DNA of 42,946 nucleotides from QHCA01 sp038237645 (GTDB lineage: Bacteria > Actinomycetota > Actinomycetes > Mycobacteriales > QHCA01): the NCBI GenBank assembly GCA_038237645.1, contig JBBRYN010000025.1, positions 1 to 42,946 on the forward strand, read 5' to 3'. The notes below the pieces were generated by a model. The model was not told the DNA's origin. It saw nothing but the letters and a program-made list of their open reading frames with translations, and searched no databases. Positions 35,936 through 42,946 of this stretch are shown here, one piece after another. The stretch's first letter is position 1. Each line of letters begins with the position of its first letter. The position numbers were made by a program, and so were the translations under genes.

Positions 35936-37969
35936 ATGGCTGTGACCGACGACCCACCGCGGCTGCTCCCGGCCGGCCGGGCGGGTCGCAGGCGGCCCGC
36001 CCCACCGGCCGACAAGCCGCCTGCCGCCGAGCTGCCGGTGGCCCGGGTCTCGGTCGATACCGGGCTGGCGCACCTCGACCGGCCGTTCGACTACCTGGTG
36101 CCGACCACGATGGCCGACGCGGTGCTCCCGGGCACGCGGGTGCGGGTGCGCTTCGCCGGCCGGCTGGCCGACGGCGTCGTCCTCGACCGGGTGGCCACAT
36201 CGGACCACCCCGGCCGGCTGGCCGCCGTCGAGCGCACCGTGTCGGCCGAGCCGGTGCTCAGTCCGGAGATCGCCGTGCTCGCCCGCCGGGTCGCCGACCG
36301 CTCGGCCGGCACGCTGAGCGACGTGCTGCGGCTGGCGCTGCCGCCGCGACACGCCCGGGTCGAGGCCGAGCCGACCCGGCCGGTGGCGTCGACCCCGGCT
36401 GCCCCGGAGCCGACCGGCTGGGCGGCCTACGACGCCGGCGCGGCATTCCTGACCGCGCTGGGCGACGGCCGCTCACCACGCGCCGCCTGGACCGCCCTGC
36501 CGGGGCCCGACTGGCCCCGCCGGATCGCCGAAGCCGTGCGGGCCACCCTCGCCGGTGGCCGGGGGGCCGTGGTGGTCGCACCCGACGGCCGGGACGTGGC
36601 ACGAATCGCGGGCGCCCTCGACCGCGAGGTCGGCCCGGAGCGGCACGTCACCCTGTCGGCCGACCTCGGCCCGGCCGAGCGTTACCGCCGGTGGCTGGCG
36701 GTCCGTCGGGGTGCGGTCCAGGCCGTCGTCGGCACCCGGGCGACCGCCTTCGCACCAGCGGCCGAGCTGGGACTCGTCGTGCTGTGGGACGACGGTGACG
36801 ACGTGCTGGCCGAGCCCCGCGCTCCCTACTGTCACACCCGCGACGTGCTGTTGCTACGAGCCGAGCTGGCCGGGGCCGCCGCGCTGCTGGGTGGGTTCGC
36901 CCGCACCGCCGAGGTCCAGCTGCTGCTCGACAGCGGCTGGTCCCGGCCGCTGTCCGCGCCACGGGCGACGGTGCGCGTGGCTGCGCCGCGGGTCAGCCCC
37001 ACCGGCGACGACGTCGAGGTGGCGCGCGACCCGGCGGCGCGCAGCGCCCGGCTTCCCACCGTGGCCTGGCGGGCGGCCCGAGCCGCCCTGGACGCCGGGG
37101 CACCGGTGCTGGTGCAGGTCCCCCGGCGGGGCTACGTACCGGCCCTGGCGTGCGCCCAGTGTCGGGCGGCCGCGCGCTGTCCGGCCTGTGCCGGCCCGGT
37201 CGGCCAGCCCGCGCCCGAGTCCGAGTCCGCAGCGATTCCTGCCTGCCGGTGGTGCGGCCGGCCGGCCGGCGACTGGCGGTGTGCCGCGTGCGGGTCACGG
37301 CAGCTCCGGGCGGCGGTGGTGGGTGCCCGGCGCACGGCGGAGGAGCTGGGCCGGGCCTTCCCCGGCGTGCCGGTCCGCACCTCGGGCCGGGACGAGGTGC
37401 TGCCCGTCGTTGGCGAAGAGGCAGCGCTGGTGATCGCCACCCCCGGCGCGGAGCCGGTCGCCGACAGCGGCTACGGCGCCGTGCTGCTGCTCGACGGCTG
37501 GGCCCTGCTCGGCCGGCCCGACCTGCGGGCCGGTGAGGAGACGCTGCGCCGGTGGCTGGCCGCCGCGGCATTGGCCCGGCCGGCCGGCGACGGCGGGCAG
37601 GTCGTCGTGATGGCCGACGGCAGCCTGCCGGCGGTGCAGGCCCTGCTGCGCTGGGATCCCGCGTGGCACGCCGGTCGGGAGCTGGCCGACCGGGCGGCGC
37701 TGGGCTTCCCGCCGGCGAGCAGGATGGCCAGCCTGACCGGCGCTGCCGCGGCGGTGGCCGACCTGCTGGCCGCCGCCGACCTACCCCCTACCGCGGAGCT
37801 GCTGGGTCCGGTGGCGTTGCCCCAGGGGCGCGAGCGGATGCTCGTCCGTACCCCCCGGTCCGACGGCGGCAGCCTGGCCGTCGCGCTGGCCGCGGGGCAG
37901 GCTCTGCGCAGCGCCCGCAAGGCCGCCGACCCGGTCCGGGTCGAGCTCGACCCGCTCGACCTTTTCTGA
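35936..37969 (+). CDS. priA: Primosomal protein N' (PriA-like, actinobacterial type)
   Basis: A 677-residue PriA homologue. The N-terminal DNA-binding domain is visible (VSVDTGLAHLDRPFDYLVP, GTRVRVRFAGRLADGVVL). In place of a classical Walker A there is only VVVAPDGRDVARIAG, and DEAH is replaced by LWDDGDD, as known for actinobacterial PriA, so helicase activity is doubtful. Zinc-binding Cys pairs are present (CAQC, CPAC, CRWC, CAAC, about 405-460). TAGACC ends one base before the ATG and 7 before a GTG at 35942, so a leaderless mRNA starting at GTG 35942 is possible. Probable role in replication restart. Confidence 0.9.
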   Translation: MAVTDDPPRLLPAGRAGRRRPAPPADKPPAAELPVARVSVDTGLAHLDRPFDYLVPTTMADAVLPGTRVRVRFAGRLADGVVLDRVATSDHPGRLAAVERTVSAEPVLSPEIAVLARRVADRSAGTLSDVLRLALPPRHARVEAEPTRPVASTPAAPEPTGWAAYDAGAAFLTALGDGRSPRAAWTALPGPDWPRRIAEAVRATLAGGRGAVVVAPDGRDVARIAGALDREVGPERHVTLSADLGPAERYRRWLAVRRGAVQAVVGTRATAFAPAAELGLVVLWDDGDDVLAEPRAPYCHTRDVLLLRAELAGAAALLGGFARTAEVQLLLDSGWSRPLSAPRATVRVAAPRVSPTGDDVEVARDPAARSARLPTVAWRAARAALDAGAPVLVQVPRRGYVPALACAQCRAAARCPACAGPVGQPAPESESAAIPACRWCGRPAGDWRCAACGSRQLRAAVVGARRTAEELGRAFPGVPVRTSGRDEVLPVVGEEAALVIATPGAEPVADSGYGAVLLLDGWALLGRPDLRAGEETLRRWLAAAALARPAGDGGQVVVMADGSLPAVQALLRWDPAWHAGRELADRAALGFPPASRMASLTGAAAAVADLLAAADLPPTAELLGPVALPQGRERMLVRTPRSDGGSLAVALAAGQALRSARKAADPVRVELDPLDLF

Positions 37970-37985
37970 CCTGCTCGCCGATCCG

Positions 37986-37991
37986 TAGACT
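37986..37991 (+). promoter_or_regulatory. Candidate -10 element of the def-fmt-rsmB operon
   Basis: TAGACT, 8 bases before a GTG (38000) and 56 before the preferred def start at 38048. Transcription from here would begin close to GTG 38000, so a leaderless longer form of def cannot be excluded. Confidence 0.4.
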
Positions 37992-38047
37992 CCAAGTCAG
38001 TGCCGCGATCGCGAAGCGAGCTGCAAAGAGAGCGAGGGGACGTGCCG

Positions 38048-38590
38048 GTGAAACCGATCCGCCTGTTCGGGGATCCGGTTCTGCGCACCCCGGCCGAGCC
38101 GGTCGTCACCTTCGACAAGGAGTTGCGACGGCTCGTCGCCGACCTCACCGAGACGATGATCGAGGCGCCGGGCGCCGGCCTGGCGGCGCCGCAGATCGGC
38201 GTCGGCCTGCGGGTGTTCACCTTCGACGTCGACGACCACGTCGGGCACCTCATCAATCCTGACCTGTCCTTCCCCGACGACGAGGAGCAGGACGGACCCG
38301 AAGGGTGCCTGTCCTTCCCCGGTCTCACCTTCGACTGCAAACGGCACCTGCACGCGGTCGCGCGTGGGTTCAACATGTACGGCGACCCGGTGGTGATCGA
38401 AGGCACCGAGTTGATGGCCCGCTGCGTCCAGCACGAGACCGACCACCTCGACGGCATCCTGTTCGTCGACCGGCTGGACCGGGAGACCAAGAAGGCGGCC
38501 ATGCGCCTGATCTACGAGGCACAGTGGTCCGGTGAGCCGGTGCCGCAGATCAAGCCCAGCCCGCATGCCCTGCAGGGGCAGGCGCTCTGA
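38048..38590 (+). CDS. def: Peptide deformylase
   Basis: A 180-residue metalloenzyme removing the formyl group from nascent proteins. The three family motifs are intact: GAGLAAPQIG, EGCLSFP (metal Cys) and QHETDHLDG (two His ligands and Glu). GTG at 38048 is 8 bases after GAGGGG; in-frame GTGs at 38042 (spacing only 2) and 38000 (close to a -10 element) are alternatives. Its TGA is overlapped by the probable CTG start of fmt. Confidence 0.95.
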   Translation: MKPIRLFGDPVLRTPAEPVVTFDKELRRLVADLTETMIEAPGAGLAAPQIGVGLRVFTFDVDDHVGHLINPDLSFPDDEEQDGPEGCLSFPGLTFDCKRHLHAVARGFNMYGDPVVIEGTELMARCVQHETDHLDGILFVDRLDRETKKAAMRLIYEAQWSGEPVPQIKPSPHALQGQAL

Positions 38591-39531
38591 GGCTCGTCTT
38601 CGCCGGCACACCCGCCGTTGCCGTCCCGGCCCTCCGGGCGCTGCTGGGCTCACGGCACGAGGTAGCGGCGGTCGTCACCCGGCCGCCGGCACCGACCGGC
38701 CGCGGCCGGCGGGTGGCCGAATCCCCGGTGGCGAGCCTGGCGAAGGAATCCGGCATCGAGGTGCTCGCCCCCCCACGACCGTCGGAGGCCGGCTTCCTCG
38801 ACCGGCTTCGCGACATCGGACCGGAATGCTGTCCGGTCGTGGCCTACGGTGCCCTGATCCCGCAGGCGGCGCTGGACATCCCGCCGCAGGGCTGGGTCAA
38901 CCTGCACTTCTCGCTGCTGCCGGCCTGGCGCGGGGCGGCACCCGTTCACCATGCGATCCGGCAGGGTGACGACATCACCGGGGCGTCGACCTTCGCACTC
39001 GAGGCCGGCATGGACACCGGCCCGGTCTACGGCGTGCTGACCGAGCCCGTCGGCGCGCGGGACACCGCGGGCAACCTGCTGGGTCGGCTGGCCATTGCCG
39101 GTGCTGCCTTGCTGGTGGCGACGCTCGACGGGATCGAGGACGGCACGCTGCAGCCGGTGCCGCAGCCGGCGGAAGGCGTGTCGTTCGCGCCCAGGGTCAG
39201 CGTCGACGACGCCCGCGTCGACTGGAGCCGGCCGGCGCTGGTGGTCGACCGGCTGATCCGGTCGTGCATCCCGGCGCCAGGGCCCTGGACCATGCTGCGC
39301 GACGGGCGGCTCAAGCTCGGGCCGGTGCTGCCTGTGACCGGCTCGTCCGGCCCACCACCCGCCGAACCCGGCGCGGCACCGGGCCGCATCGAGGTGACCC
39401 GCGACGCGGTGACTGTGGGCACCGGGTCGGCGCCCGTACGGCTGACCGAGGTGCAGCCGGCCGGCCGGCGACCGATGCCGGCGCTGGACTGGGCCCGCGG
39501 CGCTCACCCGCATGGGGGGCGGTTCTCCTGA
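38587..39531 (+). CDS. fmt: Methionyl-tRNA formyltransferase, probable CTG start
   Basis: A 314-residue enzyme formylating initiator tRNA. The conserved N-terminus RLVFAGTPAVAVPALRALL is encoded directly behind a CTG (38587-38589) that overlaps the def stop as CTGA. The next canonical start, GTG at 38713, would delete 42 residues of the formyl-folate domain. Catalytic residues are in VNLHFSLLPAWRGAAPVHHA (Asn, His) and EAGMDTGPVY (Asp). The C-terminal tRNA-binding beta domain is present. Partner of def in the formylation cycle. The product is certain; CTG initiation is inferred from conservation. Confidence 0.9.
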   Translation: MRLVFAGTPAVAVPALRALLGSRHEVAAVVTRPPAPTGRGRRVAESPVASLAKESGIEVLAPPRPSEAGFLDRLRDIGPECCPVVAYGALIPQAALDIPPQGWVNLHFSLLPAWRGAAPVHHAIRQGDDITGASTFALEAGMDTGPVYGVLTEPVGARDTAGNLLGRLAIAGAALLVATLDGIEDGTLQPVPQPAEGVSFAPRVSVDDARVDWSRPALVVDRLIRSCIPAPGPWTMLRDGRLKLGPVLPVTGSSGPPPAEPGAAPGRIEVTRDAVTVGTGSAPVRLTEVQPAGRRPMPALDWARGAHPHGGRFS

Positions 39532-40901
39532 GCGCCCCGCCGAAGCGTCGCGGGCCGCGGCCGGACCCAGCACGACGGGCGGCCTACGACACGATCAGCG
39601 CAGTCCGCGAGCGCGACTCCTATGCCAACCTCGTGCTGCCCGGCCTGCTGCGCGAGCGGCGGGTCGCCGGTCGTGACGCCGCGTTTGCCACCGAACTCGC
39701 CTACGGGACGCTGCGTGCACAGGGCCCGATCGACGCCGTCCTGTCGCGCTGCGTCGACCGCCCCCTCGACACCCTGGACGGGGCGGTGCTCGACCTGCTC
39801 CGGCTGGGCGCCTACCAGCTGCTGCGCACCCGGGTGCCCACGCATGCGGCCGTGTCGTCGACCGTCGACCTGGCCCGGACGGTGACCAGCGCGGGCCCGG
39901 CGAAGCTGGTCAACGCGGTGCTGCGCAAGGTCGCCGAGCGCGACGACGCGAGCTGGCTCGACCTGGTGGCCCCCGCGTACGCGGTCGACCCGATCGGGTC
40001 GCTCGCGGTGCGGCACGGCCATCCGCGCTGGATCGCCCAGGTGTTCTGTGACGCACTCGGCGGCGACCTGGACCAGACGGCCGCGGCGCTCGCCGCGGAC
40101 GATCTGGCCGCGCAGGTGCACCTGGCGGCTCGCCCGGGGCGGATCACCCGCGCGGAGCTGGCCCGCGACAGCGGCGGCGTGCCCGGCCCGTGGTCGAGCT
40201 ACGCGGTGCGGCTGCCGGGCGGCGATCCCGGCGCCGTCGCCGCCGTGCGGGACGGCCGAGCCCAGGTGCAGGACGAAGGCAGCCAGTTGGTCGTGCTGGC
40301 GCTCGTCGCCGCGGCCGTCGAGGGCAGCGATTCCCGTTGGCTGGACCTGTGTGCCGGCCCTGGCGGCAAGGCGGCGATCCTGGGCGCGCTGGCCGCCGGC
40401 CGGCAGGCGACGGTCACGGCCGTCGAGCCGCGGGCGCACCGGGCCGCCCTGGTGGCGCAGGCGGTGGCCGGCCTCCCGGTGACGGTTTCGGAGGCCGACG
40501 GGCTCCAGATCACCGGGGAGTACGACCGGGTGCTGGTCGACGCTCCCTGCACCGGACTCGGTGCCCTGCGCCGGCGGCCGGACGCCCGCTGGCGGCGGCA
40601 GCCGGCCGACGTGCCGGCGCTGACGAAGTTGCAGCGCGAGTTGCTCGCCGCGGCCCTGCGGGTCACCCGGCCGGGCGGTGTCGTGGCATACGCCACCTGC
40701 TCGCCGCATCTCGCCGAGACGCGGGTCGTCGTCGACGATGTCGTCAGGGCCGGAGCGGCGGTGCCGCTTGATGCCCGCGCCGCGCTGCCCGCCATGCCGG
40801 GACTCGGCGGTGGGCCGTGGGTGCAGTTGTGGCCGCACCGGCACGGCACCGACGCGATGTTTCTGGCGCTGCTGACGCCTGCGTCAACGACCAGCAGGTG
40901 A
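39528..40901 (+). CDS. rsmB: 16S rRNA m5C967 methyltransferase (RsmB/Sun), probable CTG start
   Basis: A 457-residue protein with an N-terminal NusB-like RNA domain (ISAVRERDSYANLVLPGLL, FATELAYGTLRAQGPID) and a C-terminal Rossmann methyltransferase. SAM motif WLDLCAGPGGKAAILGAL, then DAPCTGLGALRRRPDARWRR and the catalytic-Cys motif YATCSPHLAET. Actinobacterial-like basic start SAPPKRRGPRPD follows a CTG (39528-39530) overlapping the fmt TGA as CTGA. The frame is open to 39264, but that would place 88 extra residues antagonistically inside fmt. No nearer ATG, GTG or TTG exists. Confidence 0.9.
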   Translation: MSAPPKRRGPRPDPARRAAYDTISAVRERDSYANLVLPGLLRERRVAGRDAAFATELAYGTLRAQGPIDAVLSRCVDRPLDTLDGAVLDLLRLGAYQLLRTRVPTHAAVSSTVDLARTVTSAGPAKLVNAVLRKVAERDDASWLDLVAPAYAVDPIGSLAVRHGHPRWIAQVFCDALGGDLDQTAAALAADDLAAQVHLAARPGRITRAELARDSGGVPGPWSSYAVRLPGGDPGAVAAVRDGRAQVQDEGSQLVVLALVAAAVEGSDSRWLDLCAGPGGKAAILGALAAGRQATVTAVEPRAHRAALVAQAVAGLPVTVSEADGLQITGEYDRVLVDAPCTGLGALRRRPDARWRRQPADVPALTKLQRELLAAALRVTRPGGVVAYATCSPHLAETRVVVDDVVRAGAAVPLDARAALPAMPGLGGGPWVQLWPHRHGTDAMFLALLTPASTTSR

Positions 40902-41041
40902 CCGACGTCCTAACCTGATCGACCGGCGGTGTGCTGCCTGCCTCGTCCATCTCCGGCTCGAGGGTAGATCTGCACACGCTTCATAGCGAAAGATACGTTT
41001 CGACGTAAATGTATGCACCACTTCCGCTGCGCCTCTGGTCC

Positions 41042-41047
41042 TAGACT
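41042..41047 (+). promoter_or_regulatory. -10 element of a probable leaderless rpe transcript
   Basis: TAGACT lies 6 bases before the rpe GTG with no Shine-Dalgarno between. Upstream 40975-41020 is unusually AT-rich for this genome (AAAGATACG, GTAAATGTATG), fitting a promoter region. Same spacing as at 16314. Confidence 0.5.
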
Positions 41048-41053
41048 GCACGG

Positions 41054-41746
41054 GTGGATCTGCTGGTCGCGCCGAGCATCCTCGCCGCCGACTTCGCCCA
41101 ACTGGGCGCGGAGGCCCAGCGGGTGCAGGACACCGCCGACTGGCTGCACGTCGACATGATGGATTACCACTTCGTGCCCAACCTGACCATCGGCCTGCCC
41201 GTGGTCGAAAGCCTGCTCAAGGCCACCACCCTGCCGCTCGACTGCCACCTGATGATCGACAACCCGGAGCGATGGGCGCCTGCTTACGCGGAAGCCGGCG
41301 CGCACAACGTGACCATCCATGCCGAGGCAACGCAGGATCCCACGTCGGTCGCCCGCGACATCCGCGCCGCCGGCGGGCTGGCCGGGCTGGCCGTCAAGCC
41401 CGGCACCGCCCTCGACCCGTATCTCGACGTGCTGCCGGACTTCGACACGCTGCTGGTGATGACCGTCGAGCCGGGCTTCGGCGGTCAGAGCTTCATCGCC
41501 GACGTGCTGCCCAAGGTGCGCGCGGCCCGTGCGCTGGTGCGGACCGGCCACCTCAAATTGCACATCGAGGTGGACGGCGGGGTCGACCTCGACACCATCT
41601 CCCAGGCGGCGCAGGCCGGTGCCGACGTCTTCGTCGCCGGGTCGTCGGTCTATGGTGCATCCGATCCCGCCCGGGCCGTCACGGCCCTGCGCGAGCGGGC
41701 GGCTGCGGCGGCTGCTGCCGCCGGCAAGGTCGCCGGAGCCGAATAG
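41054..41746 (+). CDS. rpe: Ribulose-phosphate 3-epimerase
   Basis: A 230-residue TIM-barrel epimerase interconverting ribulose-5-P and xylulose-5-P in the pentose phosphate pathway. Motifs: APSILAADFAQLGAEAQRV, WLHVDMMDYHFVPN (metal ligands), LDCHLMIDNPERW, MTVEPGFGGQSF and HIEVDGGVDLDT. The usual phrase DGHFVPN appears as DYHFVPN, a variant also seen in related actinomycetes. GTG start in a probable leaderless mRNA. The C-terminal tail is Ala-rich. Confidence 0.96.
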   Translation: MDLLVAPSILAADFAQLGAEAQRVQDTADWLHVDMMDYHFVPNLTIGLPVVESLLKATTLPLDCHLMIDNPERWAPAYAEAGAHNVTIHAEATQDPTSVARDIRAAGGLAGLAVKPGTALDPYLDVLPDFDTLLVMTVEPGFGGQSFIADVLPKVRAARALVRTGHLKLHIEVDGGVDLDTISQAAQAGADVFVAGSSVYGASDPARAVTALRERAAAAAAAAGKVAGAE

Positions 41747-41764
41747 CCAGCCGGGGAGGCGCTG

Positions 41765-42658
41765 ATGGAACTGTCCGTCCACGTGGTCCGCTTCGAATTT
41801 CCGGGTGGCCCGTCGGCCACCGCTGCGGGGCTCACCCAGGTCGCTGAGGCCTGCGAGGCCAGCGGCGTGACGTCCCTGACCCTGATGGACCACTACTTCC
41901 AGATCCCGCCGATGGGCGACGCGACCGAGCCGATGCTGGAGGGCTACACCGCCCTGGGCTTCCTCGCCGCCCGCACCAGCACGCTGCGCCTGGGCCTGCT
42001 GGTCACCGGCGTCATGTACCGCTACCCCGGCTTGCTGGCCAAGATCGTGACCACTCTCGACGTGCTCTCCGGCGGGCGGGCGGAGCTCGGCATCGGGGCT
42101 TCGTGGTTCGAGCGGGAGCAGCGCGGCCTGGGTGTGCCCGTCGTCTCTGTTGCCGAGCGATTCGAGCGGCTCGAGGAGACGCTGCAGATCTGCCGGCAGA
42201 TGTGGAGCGACGACAACGGGCCCTACGACGGCAAGCACTACCGACTGGCCGAGACCCTGTGCTTACCGCAGCCGCTGACCCGGCCGCACCCGCGGATCCT
42301 CATCGGTGGCGGCGGTGAGCGCAAGACGCTGCGCCTGGTCGCGGAGTATGCCGGAGCGTGCAACCTGTTTGCCCAGGCGCCCGAGGACGTCGAACACAAG
42401 CTGGAAGTCCTGCGGCGGCACTGCGACGACGTCGGGCGGGACTACGCCCAGATCGTCAAGACGATCCTCTACGTGGGGCCCAGTAGCCCAGGCGGCCCCG
42501 CTGCCGGCGACACGGACGGCTTCCGGCGCGAGATGGCCGCATACGCACGGCTCGGCGTCACCGAGGTGCACATCGTGGCTCCCGCCGGGAGGGAGGCGGC
42601 CTGGCTCGCGCAGCACGCCCCGCACCTGAGCGCAGCGCTGCGGGAACTGGGCGAGTGA
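41765..42658 (+). CDS. LLM-class F420-dependent oxidoreductase
   Basis: A 297-residue TIM-barrel flavin/F420-dependent oxidoreductase of the luciferase-like family. Signature parts are LTLMDHYFQIPPMGD, LRLGLLVTGVMYRYPGLLAKI, TLDVLSGGRAELGIGASW and ILIGGGGERKTLRLVAEYA. Such proteins bind F420 or FMN; substrate unknown. It follows rpe by 18 bases (AGCCGGGGAGG before the ATG) and precedes an FMN riboswitch, so it is close to flavin/F420 biosynthesis genes. Its TGA overlaps the first GTG of the second 48-bp repeat array. Confidence 0.9.
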   Translation: MELSVHVVRFEFPGGPSATAAGLTQVAEACEASGVTSLTLMDHYFQIPPMGDATEPMLEGYTALGFLAARTSTLRLGLLVTGVMYRYPGLLAKIVTTLDVLSGGRAELGIGASWFEREQRGLGVPVVSVAERFERLEETLQICRQMWSDDNGPYDGKHYRLAETLCLPQPLTRPHPRILIGGGGERKTLRLVAEYAGACNLFAQAPEDVEHKLEVLRRHCDDVGRDYAQIVKTILYVGPSSPGGPAAGDTDGFRREMAAYARLGVTEVHIVAPAGREAAWLAQHAPHLSAALRELGE

Positions 42659-42834
42659 GCATCGAGCGAAGCGAGGAGCGGAGCGAGATGACACTCAGGC
42701 GAGTGAGCATCGAGCGAAGCGAGGAGCGGAGCGAGATGACAATCGGTCGAGTGAGCATCGAGCGAAGCGAGGAGCGGAGCGAGATGACAATCAGTCGAGT
42801 GAGCATCGAGCGGAGGGAGACGACAACTCGGCTG
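42655..42834 (+). repeat. 48-bp translatable tandem repeat array, locus 2 (3 units plus a degenerate fourth)
   Basis: Units begin at 42655, 42703, 42751 and, degenerate, 42799, with period 48 as at 18014. The 36-base core starts GTGAGCATCGAGCGAAGC and ends CGGAGCGAGATG; 12-base spacers vary (ACACTCAGGCGA, ACAATCGGTCGA, ACAATCAGTCGA). The core differs from locus 1 at only two sites (both C to A). The first GTG overlaps the TGA of the F420 oxidoreductase gene (GTGA). The frame stays open through the array and on to 42888 (77 codons), repeating SIERSEERSEMT. The free sequence between the array and the riboswitch shows no further gene. Confidence 0.95.
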
Positions 42835-42873
42835 ATCGGTCGGCGTGGCACACTGAGCGCAGCAGCACGCGCG

Positions 42874-42946
42874 CTCCGGGGTCGGTGAAACTCCGAGCCG
42901 GCGGTGACAGTCCGCGACCCGCTCACATCCAGTGAGCGGTTGAGCC
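42874..42946 (+). promoter_or_regulatory. FMN riboswitch (RFN element), 5' part
   Basis: The conserved RFN blocks GGGGTCGGTGAAACTCCGAG, then CCGGCGGTGACAGTCCGCGA and CC, are followed by a variable hairpin CCGCTCAC, loop, GTGAGCGG. The window ends at GAGCC, just where the second half (GGTGAAATTCC and the 3' stem) should follow. This is an FMN-sensing leader for a riboflavin biosynthesis or transport gene, probably ribD-type, immediately to the right. Only the first half is present here. Confidence 0.9.

Noticed and set aside
36500..36660. Loss of the Walker A motif in PriA as a sign of pseudogenisation.
   Set aside because: Actinobacterial PriA homologues are known to lack canonical helicase motifs; the frame and zinc Cys are intact.
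39264..39527. An 88-residue N-terminal extension of RsmB from an upstream ATG.
   Set aside because: It lies entirely within the conserved fmt C-terminal domain in another frame and is not like any RsmB N-terminus; CTG at 39528 is more plausible.
42655..42834. CRISPR array.
   Set aside because: Spacers are only 12 bases, nearly identical and keep a reading frame; no cas genes are nearby. It is a tandem repeat.

Overview
This 42.9 kb window is chromosomal DNA of a high-GC actinomycete. The gene order (aroC-aroK-aroB-aroQ, efp-nusB, bldD next to a pyrR-pyrB-pyrC-carAB-pyrK-pyrD-pyrF operon, then mihF-gmk-rpoZ-coaBC-metK-priA-def-fmt-rsmB-rpe) and a BldD with an intact c-di-GMP signature suggest a developmentally complex, sporulating-type actinomycete, plausibly Micromonosporaceae or a relative. 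That placement is inferred from gene order and protein motifs only.

Region 1 (1-13009) is a type IV pilus locus. It holds three intact PilA-like prepilins and one internally deleted pilin copy, each followed by a stem-loop. Next come a very large PilV-like minor pilin, a PilW/PulJ-like minor pilin, and three tandem PilX/GspK-like paralogues with beta-helix-like repeats. A prepilin peptidase and the pilM-pilN-pilO alignment complex with a PilP-like partner complete it. The motor and platform genes (pilB, pilT, pilC) are not in the window and probably lie upstream.

Region 2 (13084-18565) is the shikimate cluster aroC-aroK-aroB-aroQ, followed by an M24 aminopeptidase, efp and nusB. A translatable 48-bp triple repeat sits exactly between efp and nusB.

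Region 3 (18569-20971) is a decayed island: two divergent genes (quinone-oxidoreductase type and HxlR regulator) have lost their facing 5' ends. It is followed by an aminoglycoside-phosphotransferase-fold gene and bldD. The bldD-pyrR intergenic carries a BldD-box-like palindrome and a PyrR-binding RNA hairpin.

Region 4 (21151-31046) is the complete de novo UMP operon, mostly joined by 4-bp overlaps. The exception is a 29-bp repeat array at the pyrK-pyrD junction.

Region 5 (31047-42946) carries housekeeping genes: mihF, gmk, rpoZ, coaBC, metK, a broken M20 peptidase gene, a PriA-like gene, def-fmt-rsmB, rpe and an F420-type luciferase-like oxidoreductase. A second 48-bp repeat array and the first half of an FMN riboswitch (presumably for a riboflavin operon beyond the edge) close the window.

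The most unusual signals are the 48-bp in-frame repeat family at two gene junctions, three genes whose best start is a CTG overlapping the upstream TGA (the phosphotransferase, fmt and rsmB), the truncated pilin cassette, and the triplicated beta-helix-like minor pilins.
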